Below, in pieces: positions 57,017 through 64,000 of a stretch of DNA of 64,000 bases. The stretch spans positions 49,954,999-50,018,998 of the forward strand of contig OV277863.1 in the NCBI GenBank assembly GCA_922989275.2, given 5' to 3'. Position numbers and translations under genes: made by a program. Each line of letters opens with the position of its first letter. The stretch's first letter is position 1. The stretch comes from Gari tellinella. Taxonomy: Eukaryota; Mollusca; Bivalvia; Cardiida; Psammobiidae. Under the pieces are notes generated by a model that saw only the letters and a list, made by a program, of their open reading frames with translations, was not told where the DNA came from and searched no databases.

Positions 57017-57912
57017 ATAGTGATTGTATTATTTGTAAAACTGTAGGGGAAGGGCCGATTCTAAGTTGGTAGAACGTGTGGCCTTACGCCTTTTCCTGTA
57101 CAACAATTTGGAAATAAAATATGTTTAAACTATAAACTATCAAAACTAATCGCTGCGTCTTTTGGCGTGGAGGTTGGTCTCGATCTACACTGTTTAAATG
57201 CAATAAGGCAGACTTTCTCACGACACGGCTTATATGTTATATTGATTGATGATCAATCAATGAGGTAGATAGGTACGTAGAGTTGGTGATTTACTGTGGT
57301 AGTTGTCGAGGGAAGGTTGAATGTTAATTAAAATCATACTAAATCTAACAGTTAAAAGTTTTCATTGAAATGCTGGTAGCTTCCTTATGAGAAACTGTGT
57401 ATAGTTTAAATCAATAAAATATCTATCTATCTATCTTATTTGAAGTAATGAACTTCTCTTAACATGCAAGCTCATTTAGGAGCTTGATGCAGATGGTTGC
57501 TTAATGCAGGACAGAAACATTTCAGAAAATCACTATCAATTTCTTCATTCATGTTTACCTTGAATTAAACAGTTCATTTATCTTCGCAGATCTTAAGCTA
57601 GTGATCGCTTGATACAATATTATGTATGACGTTTTATATTGGACTTAACTTTGATCTACTATCTTAAACTTATTTACATTCTCTAAATAGGCATAAGTGA
57701 ACAGTGTAGACCCAGATATAGAAACACATGTTCATTAGAGTATACACTTTTTCCACCTTATTTGAAACATTTAATTGTATGCAAAAGTACAGCGATGTAT
57801 TTAGATTCTATCCATAAATATACTATAAATATTCGCGTCAAACACAAGGGAAGACCAAAGTAATTAATTATCGAGGCATAAATTGGTTGATCATTGTCAT
57901 TCTATTTTTAAG
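57017..57912 (+). other. Intron remainder, little recognisable
   Basis: A small (ATCT)n run at 57420-57440 and a decayed palindromic fragment near 57695-57760. No exon signals fit the required phase. Confidence 0.45.
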
Positions 57913-57977
57913 CTGACGAATGACGTGTTTCATACTAACTTCACATCCATTGATGTTATCCTGAAACTCAAGCACAG
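57913..57977 (+). CDS. Exon 29: SEA-like region, part 2
   Basis: 65 bases. Acceptor TATTTTTAAG|CTG (phase 0), donor AGCACAG|GTAAGT (phase 2). Encodes LTNDVFHTNFTSIDVILKLK. Placed by phase continuity with exons 28 and 30; it is too short to stand alone as evidence. Confidence 0.75.
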
Positions 57978-58379
57978 GTAAGTAAACAAAATACTGTTCA
58001 ACAGTTCTGACTACTTTATCATTCTTCACCGTTTAACCCTCCTCCGTAGATTATGACAAATTTGTAGACTTTAATGTAACTATCGGAAAGAGTTTATATT
58101 CTAGCTAATGGTAGCTTAAACCAGACTGAGTGTAACGCAGAATACGTCAAAAATCTAGACACAAACGCAATGCAATAAATCTTATCTGAATCAGTTTGCA
58201 ATGACCATGGTTGTATTGGCACAAACGATTTTGTCGGCAAATATATATGATATATTTCTCCTATATGAAGTGGCCTGTTGATTACCATATGCATCCCTAA
58301 AAAATTTAACGAACAATGCCAGTTTTCAATTATAGCTAGAAAGTGTATTACTATATAGGGTTGGGTTGGTTTTTTCTTC

Positions 58380-58890
58380 AATCAATTGCAAAATAACAAA
58401 CAGTTCAGACCGTATCCAGAGGGGCTCCTTTAATAACCCTCGGAGCTGGGTCTTAACTGTTTGCGATGGGCAAATGTACTCTTTATATGTACACACATTG
58501 TTAAGGATGAGCATACTCATCGCTGGGATTCAATCTGTTAAGATCCTAACAGAATCGTTGATGGTCTTGCAGGTTCTAGTCTTAATTTTCATAATATTAT
58601 CGCAAGTAGGCGAATGCTTGTTACCTTTGTTTTATGCCAGCAGGTCATTGCTTTAACTCATTGTCTCCTGTTGCCATGTATTTGCCTCTTTTACAAACAG
58701 TTAACGTATAAATAATACACCTGTCCTATGCAAACAGTTAAGATCTTGATCACAGTGATCCTGAATGGCCTCTCTGATCAGGATCTGCATTGTTTGTCAT
58801 TTTTCAATACATTGTAAAAACAAAACAACCCTAGATAGTCAAATAATTTTAAATTTGGATCGTCCATTTGAAGTATCAGGGATAAATAAG
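58380..58890. mobile_element. Two TTAA-type MITE copies, degenerate
   Basis: First copy 58380-58541 (core GGCTCCTTTAATAACCCTC, decayed). Second copy about 58655-58890 (core TGATCCTGAATGGCCTCTCTG, ending AAATAAGTTAA). Both resemble 10261-10504. Confidence 0.55.
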
Positions 58891-59080
58891 TTAAACAAAA
58901 TGAAAATAAACCAGAACACTTCTACGAGCGTATCGGAAAAAATAACAGGAAACATCTGATCTGGATCTACATTGTTTGCAAACCATTCCTTAACTGCTTT
59001 CAGGAATAGAAAAATATAGAATAGGTTTGACGTTGGTGTTTGATTCATCTAGTTGTATAACTTTCGTTTTCATCATTAAG

Positions 59081-59280
59081 GGCACGTAGAGAAACAGCTC
59101 CTGGGGTTTACGAAGTGGAAGCTGTCCTTCATTCCGACAACGAAAGTCTTACAACAGATAACTTGAAAACAGCGTTCGATACCTATATAAACGACGAGGC
59201 TGTAGGTGGAAAAATCTCACCTCCCCTATCACAAGGGGTGGTAGTTGAAATAAGCAGTGATCTCTCAAACATGTACGACG
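59081..59280 (+). CDS. Exon 30: SEA-like region, part 3
   Basis: Acceptor ATCATTAAG|G (phase 2), donor TACGACG|GTAAGT (phase 1). Begins (H)RARRETAPGVYEVEAVLHSD and ends QGVVVEISSDLSN. The R-A-R-R motif at the join with exon 29 could be a furin-like site. GVYEVEAVL sits where SEA domains carry the G-S-x-x-V cleavage strand but lacks the Ser, so autoproteolysis is not predicted. Confidence 0.82.
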
Positions 59281-59447
59281 GTAAGTGTTTGTTTATCGTC
59301 GTTCGCATTTCCCTATTTCTCCGCATAAGCACCATAGAACTAGTTTACCCCATCTTATATATTTAATCCTTCTTTTTCATATAATTTCATTCAACCGAGG
59401 TTTCATTAACCCTTTACCTGATAGCCTATCTACTGTATCGAAGATAG

Positions 59448-59526
59448 GTGACTACTTAAATCAGGTTGAAAGTAAAGCAGAATGTGCCTTAAGGCACATT
59501 CTGCTTTACTTTCAGCCTGCTTTAAG
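59448..59526. repeat. Near-perfect 36 bp-arm hairpin
   Basis: AGGTTGAAAGTAAAGCAGAA and inverse with a GCCTTAAGGC centre. Related hairpins occur at 27124-27198, 31624-31690, 40680-40745, 48600-48660 and 8336-8400. Confidence 0.93.
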
Positions 59527-59996
59527 CTAAAATCTGCTAGGATATATAAAATAGTTGTAATGGTTATTGTTCATGAGGGTATAAACTGGAACTATTTTCT
59601 TCAGCGGAGGAATAAATTAAATACGCTAAAAGTCGCTTCTATGGGGGAAAGGGTTAAAGGTATAAGATATATTATGTAATTGCTTTAAGCAAGATGACAG
59701 TTAAGTAGAAAGCTCCTACAGGAGCTTCCTGCTTATTTTCATTTTACTTTTAACCATGTCCTGCCCGAAACCAAATTCTACGGTAATTTTATACAAAAGT
59801 AGGAACTATGGGAATTGTCCATAGAGTTTCGGAAGAAAAAGTTAAACAGGCGTTTTAAGGAGTAATACTCCGCTATCAAAGCGAATGGTGCCTTTTTGAA
59901 GTGACTAACTGATAGCATTTAGAGCAGATCTACTAGATAACTCGAACAATCCATTATTTGATGAATAATCAAGAACGTGAACATGGAATGCATATA

Positions 59997-60354
59997 CAGT
60001 GGTCCCTCCCTACAACGGCCCTCCCAACAACGACTCCCTCCTTACAACGACCATTGTCGTAGTTTCCTAAACTAGAGATTATGTCCAACCTATTCACGGC
60101 TGCAAGGTCGTCTGCTTAGAATTGTCGTCTGCTGTTTTTCTCAAAGTTACTTAATGGACATTGTGGCAGCAAAAAAACTTAATTAAGATTGACAAACAGC
60201 CTGAATCCAGATCAGACGCCGCGTTACGCGGCGTCTGATCTTTATTCAAGCTGTTTGCAAATGCAAGCCAGTTTCCCTCCCTCTAACGACTCCCTCCAAA
60301 CAACGAACATAATTTGTGTCTCCCATTGGGTGTCGTTGTAGAGAGGGCGCGCTG
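59997..60354. mobile_element. Pogo-like MITE, family 2 (358 bp)
   Basis: TA|CAGTGGTCCCTCCCTACAAC to GTTGTAGAGAGGGCGCGCTG|TA. The core at 60190-60250 is perfect through AGACGCCGCGTTACGCGGCG. Ends about 105 bases before exon 31. Confidence 0.88.
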
Positions 60355-60459
60355 TACTACTTAGAACAAGACTTTGACACCAGCTGATTAAAAAACAGTT
60401 ATTCCTTATGACGTTCCACGGGAATATGAGTAACACATGTTTCTATTTATATTTTACAG

Positions 60460-60603
60460 AGTCTAACAGTCCTTTATGTAACATTGGAGGTTATTCCCGC
60501 TGTGACCCACTGTCAACGAATTGCAAAGTAGATAATGCTCGAACAGTATGTGAATGTAAAGCGGGCTTTAAAGGCTGGCGTGTGCCCCAGGAAAGCTGCA
60601 ATG
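60460..60603 (+). CDS. Exon 31: EGF-like module 12
   Basis: Acceptor ATATTTTACAG|AG, donor CTGCAATG|GTAACA, 144 bases, phase 1-1. Six Cys (CN, RCDP, NCK, VCEC, SC) with an extended last loop (GFKGWRVPQESC). It follows the SEA-like region, as EGF modules do in membrane mucins. Confidence 0.88.
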
Positions 60604-61017
60604 GTAACAAAATAATTCACTGTGTAAAAACAACCAATTAACCAACACGGATTTACCAGCCATGGTTCTAGATAATGTTGCAAAAACTGATTGTTTTAAA
60701 AACCAAACATTATATTAAATATTTGATTATCCATTTTGAGTTACATGTAGCAAAAATGTGACATGTATGTTAACGTGATTATCCTTTGTAAAGGCCCATA
60801 AAGGACTATATGTGGAACAATTAGATACGTTCATATAAACTTGTATCGGAATTCCTTTTTTGTTATACATTTATCGGTACATTTTATTATATGTACATGT
60901 ATTACACACGCATATTTAGAAAATAACAAATATCTGCTAAAGCCTAATTGTCGCTGTTTTCTAAAATAAATGCTATAAATTATGAACACTCATGTAATTT
61001 TTTTTTTCATATCGCAG

Positions 61018-61140
61018 ATGTTGATGAATGCAGTTCAAGTCCAAGTGTGTGTAATGATGGGAACTGTACAAATCTTCTGGGTGATTACACGTGTCATTGT
61101 AAGCCTGGGTATCAGTACGATGGTTCGCATACTTGTCTAG
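61018..61140 (+). CDS. Exon 32: calcium-binding EGF module 13
   Basis: Acceptor CATATCGCAG|AT, donor TGTCTAG|GTAATA, 123 bases, phase 1-1. Starts D-V-D-E-C, with NLLGDYTCHCKPGY core and six Cys. A run of T (about 10) precedes the acceptor. Confidence 0.93.
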   Translation: MLMNAVQVQVCVMMGTVQIFWVITRVIVSLGISTMVRILV

Positions 61141-61278
61141 GTAATATACAATATTCCTGCACTTATAACTGATATTTACCAATGAGAAACGAATCATGAA
61201 AACGAAATAATGAAAGTCGTTGAAAACTGACAAAAACATTTGTTCAAAGTTAGCTAGTCTTCCTGTACATTGTCTGCA

Positions 61279-61492
61279 TTAACCCTTAGCCTGCCAGTCA
61301 CGACTATAGCTCCATATGCAAACAGCTTGGATCCGGATGAGACGCCGAGTAACTCGGCGTCTCATCCGGATCCAAGCTGTTTGACACTCGGACAACATTT
61401 TCAGCAATTTTGAGCAACTTTGAAGCAATTTGAAACTTGAAGCAGACGAGAAATATAGCAGACGACAATTTATTTGGCGGGCTAAGGGTTAA
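61279..61492. mobile_element. PiggyBac-like MITE, well preserved (214 bp)
   Basis: TTAACCCTTAGCCTGCCAG to TTGGCGGGCTAAGGGTTAA with matched inverted ends and TTAA on both sides. Core palindrome perfect from about 61326 to 61382 (GGATCCGGATGAGACGCCGA arm). Confidence 0.88.
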
Positions 61493-61570
61493 GCTACTGT
61501 GCACCCAAATTACCAAATGTGTACACTTTTAGCGCAGTACATGACTCTAAAGGCCACTTTGCAAACAGTT

Positions 61571-61668
61571 TAGATAGATAGATATATTTATTTCAATATC
61601 ATGTAACATGACAATAGTTTAGATAGATAGATATATTTATTTCAATATCATGTAACATGACAATAGTT
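61571..61668. repeat. 49 bp direct duplication
   Basis: TAGATAGATAGATATATTTA unit at 61571 repeats at 61620 with no visible difference. Confidence 0.93.
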
Positions 61669-61731
61669 TACAGCACACGCATACATATCAAAACAAAACA
61701 CAATTTACAAAAATTGCAATTATTAAATATA

Positions 61732-61937
61732 CAGTAAAACCTCGCTATTACGACCACTAAAACGAAGGCTAATTGAGTGTATAATAGACAGGTGACAGCT
61801 TAAAGCAAGGTGACAGTGAAACAGAAAGCTCCTATAGGAGCTTTCTGTTTCACTGTCACCTTGCTTTAAGCGGTCACCTGTCGTAAACACCCTAATAATT
61901 AACATAATTTAGTGGTCGTAATAGCGAGGTTTTACTG
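61732..61937. mobile_element. Family 3 MITE, best-preserved copy (206 bp)
   Basis: TA|CAGTAAAACCTCGCTATTAC to AATAGCGAGGTTTTACTG|TA. The whole element folds as a hairpin: AGGTGACAGCTTAAAGCAAG, then GAAACAGAAAGCTCCTATAG, then the inverse. Confidence 0.92.
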
Positions 61938-62845
61938 TATGTTGTGTTATGAACTATGTGTTGTTGTTGTTGTTGTTGGCGTACCTGTGCTTAACACTCA
62001 CAGGACAGCTTGGTACAGACAGAAAGGCCTGTCAAGCTGGAGGATTTATGTGCATATCTGTTTTCAATTACCTCGCCAGATAGGCAGCTATGCTTCGTCT
62101 TCAGAGGATTATGAACTATGTCAGTCACATCAATATCAAGGATTATAAATACCTAGAATGAGGGACAATGTTGTTCACCACCCGTTGGATTACACAAAAA
62201 AGAGAAAGAACATCTGTTATTTCCAGTGTGGTCCTTATTGATATTGATGACATAGAGAGGCTTGATCTATGAACTAATAAGATTAAATATAAATTAATAA
62301 ATTACAACTAATAGTGAGAATATTTTATTTCCATATCAGCGGATCTTGTATCGATATTTGTTTCGTTAAACTGGTTTAACTCTAACTTTAAAACAAGTAC
62401 GTAGATACATGTATAAGTTTACTAAAGCAGACGATATTTTGTGCTGGAAACGATTAAAGCTGTCAGTAAAATGAGGCGGTGAAATTGTTGAACAAAATAT
62501 TTAAAACTCTGAAGATATATGGTTTTATGCTTGAAAAGTGTATAAGAAGATGTGTGCATGGTTTGATGGTGCTTATATCGGAGCAGTCTGCATAACGATA
62601 CCACCTTTGTTAAACAACATTCGTTTAAATTGTTTCGAATGGTCAATAAAGTTTCCTAATCAAAAAATTTCTCAAAAAGTATAAAGTTCGGGGAATATTC
62701 TTTTTTTTCAGATACTATTTGAAATTTCTCTTTAGTTTATTTTTGTCTCAGAAATCAAATTCTATCAAAAACAAACTTTGAAAAGAAAATTAAAATAAAA
62801 TTGTAAGATTAAGTTTACATGCACGTGATTTTCTAATCTTTGTAG
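61938..62845 (+). other. Intron remainder, nothing recognisable
   Basis: Short TTG triplet run at 61960-61978. Otherwise AT-rich, no exon or repeat family identified. Confidence 0.45.
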
Positions 62846-62921
62846 ATTTATGCCAAACAAATCCCTGTCAAAATGGCGGCAGCTGTATACATGGTGCACA
62901 AGAAGCACAGTATATATGCAA
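62846..62921 (+). CDS. Exon 33: EGF module 14, first half
   Basis: Acceptor CTTTGTAG|AT (phase 1), donor TGCAA|GTAAGT (phase 2). Encodes DLCQTNPCQNGGSC then YIC. The N-P-C-x-N-G-G-x-C pattern is a Notch-type EGF start. The fold is completed by exon 34. Confidence 0.88.
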
Positions 62922-63115
62922 GTAAGTGGTCTTCTTCCTTTATCCAGTAGTGTGTATAGTCTTACATGTAAAATGCTAAATATAAGTCACTTCTAAAGAG
63001 TTAAATGAGTTTAATGTATCGGTAATATTTAGCATTATACATGTTTGACTATACGACTGTAATAACAAAAAACCTATTCTATTTTGTATATTCAATATAC
63101 ACCCTATACTTTATA

Positions 63116-63270
63116 CCAGGCTCTGATGTTATAAAGCTTTTGACTAGAGTTTTAACTCGTTCCAAAGCATTTGATTGGTCAGATTTGAGCTTAGGCTCAA
63201 ATCTGACCAATCAAATGCTTGGGAACACACTCAGGCTAGAACTTAAACGCTTTATAACATCGGAGCCAGG
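63116..63270. repeat. 155 bp palindromic element with paired CCAAT boxes
   Basis: CCAGGCTCTGATGTTATAAAG and the inverse at the right. The inner ATTTGATTGGTCAGATTTGA palindrome is perfect. ATTGG and CCAAT are each present once in the inner arms. Confidence 0.9.
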
Positions 63271-63583
63271 AGACAAACTTACTCGATATCCAAGAATACG
63301 TTTGAAAGCTTTGACTTGATACCCATCAAGCGTGTAAACAGGTCAAAGGTAAAATATGAATTCGTAGGCTTTTGACTTAATGAATATACTGGTTGGTTTA
63401 ACCTTTTCTCCACATAATCACCATATGATATTTCTACTTTCTCCTCCTGATAAGCCCCAAAATGGTATTTATTGACTTTATATTCACGTTTTAGTTTTAA
63501 GCAAGAACATATTTGTTCGTTCGTTAATAAATGTAAAATACATATAAATATTTAATGTACAAATTAATGTGCTTTGTCTACAG

Positions 63584-63639
63584 GTGTGATGATAAATGGG
63601 CAGGTGCAAACTGTGAACAAGAAAATGACGAAGCGAAAC
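63584..63639 (+). CDS. Exon 34: EGF module 14, second half
   Basis: 56 bases. Acceptor GTCTACAG|G (phase 2), donor GCGAAAC|GTAAGT (phase 1). Encodes CDDKWAGANCEQENDEAK, supplying the last Cys of the EGF. Unlike the other modules this EGF is split by an intron inside the fold, which suggests a different origin. Confidence 0.87.
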
Positions 63640-63968
63640 GTAAGTATTGATATAATATATGGAATGTATTCTTTTGTTAAACGACCTCGTTTATACATAC
63701 TGAGAAATTATTAATCAAACTTTGAAACTTGGAGGTTACACATCAACACATAATGCAACATGAAACAAAACACCAAACGTAATTAGTGTGATATTCCATT
63801 CGATCTTCAATGGCTTTGTTTAAGATTAACAAGCATCTGCTCTTACAACCAGATAAAAGAACATTCATCAAGAAGGTTATTAACAATAGTTATAACTAAA
63901 TGCAGGACAATAGTATTTTCCTGCTCTAACTTTTGTTTTGAAATATACACCGATAAGTCTATTTTCAG

Positions 63969-64000
63969 AGAAGTAGCGAAAGTCAATTATTTCTACCTAT
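63969..64000 (+). CDS. Possible start of the next exon, cut by the window edge
   Basis: TCTATTTTCAGAG gives two adjacent AG acceptors. Using the first (exon from 63969, phase 1) gives two residues and then TAG, ending the protein. Using the second (from 63971) keeps the frame open to the edge (QVAKVNYFYL). It cannot be decided without the downstream sequence. Confidence 0.4.

Larger units (their letters stand above)
3489..63639 (+). other. Gene span: mucin-like EGF/NIDO/AMOP/VWD/SEA glycoprotein (MUC4-type), 3' end beyond window
   Basis: Thirty-four exons chain with matching splice phase into about 1,700 residues. Order seen: signal peptide, Thr/Ser-rich region, nine EGF modules, NIDO, AMOP, VWD, beta-rich linker, EGF-like Cys-rich exon, two EGFs, SEA-like region, three EGFs. 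NIDO-AMOP-VWD followed by EGF is the core of vertebrate MUC4 and of invertebrate 'mucin-like' proteins, so an extracellular, heavily glycosylated adhesion or matrix role is inferred. EGF exons are symmetric phase 1-1, which permits module gain, loss or skipping. No transmembrane exon is seen, so a membrane anchor, if present, lies past base 64000. The family assignment is secure; the specific function is not known from this sequence. Confidence 0.9.

Overview
The window is animal nuclear DNA, AT-rich and intron-rich, with spliceosomal GT/AG introns. I infer a mollusc, most likely a heterodont bivalve. The reasons are the domain make-up of the gene, the density of short palindromic TIR elements, and dispersed repeats of types I associate from memory with bivalve genomes. 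The species cannot be named from sequence alone.

One plus-strand gene fills almost the whole window. I could chain 34 exons by hand, and splice phase agrees at every junction. They total about 5.1 kb of coding sequence (about 1,700 residues), and the 3' end lies beyond base 64000. Order: signal peptide plus Thr/Ser-rich mucin-like exon (3489-3813); second Thr-rich exon (14845-15129, or from an ATG at 14775); nine EGF exons (18195-27499), mostly calcium-binding; NIDO domain (28288-about 32300, five exons including the start of the AMOP exon); AMOP domain (32274-33557); von Willebrand D domain plus trailing region (35224-49314); a beta-rich linker (50626-51746); an EGF-like Cys-rich exon (52840-53025); two EGF exons (53803-55532); a SEA-like region (56256-59280); and three further EGF units (60460-63639). 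EGFs around NIDO-AMOP-VWD is the layout of the MUC4/mucin-like family of secreted or membrane-anchored glycoproteins, so the product is probably an extracellular mucin-like adhesion or matrix protein.

Nothing else in the window looks like a real gene. The introns hold mobile-element debris: short elements with CAG termini and TA target duplications (pogo/Tigger-like, several families), elements with CCCTT termini at TTAA (piggyBac-like, several families), a hAT-like relic, a retroposon with clear target-site duplications, and two long CT-rich tracts. Many of the element families, across both terminus types, share the same roughly 60 bp perfect or near-perfect palindromic core, with about 40 copies in 64 kb.

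The main points for a second look are: that shared palindrome; an ~85 bp minisatellite in front of the first EGF exon whose units carry copies of that exon's own 3' splice site and first codons; a 98 bp tandem duplication that made a truncated, stop-generating copy of the sixth EGF exon; an 8.6 kb interval with 34 bp inverted ends inside the largest intron; the ambiguous second Thr-rich exon, whose alternative start codon comes from a transposon end; and a weak hammerhead-like fold close to a VWD exon.
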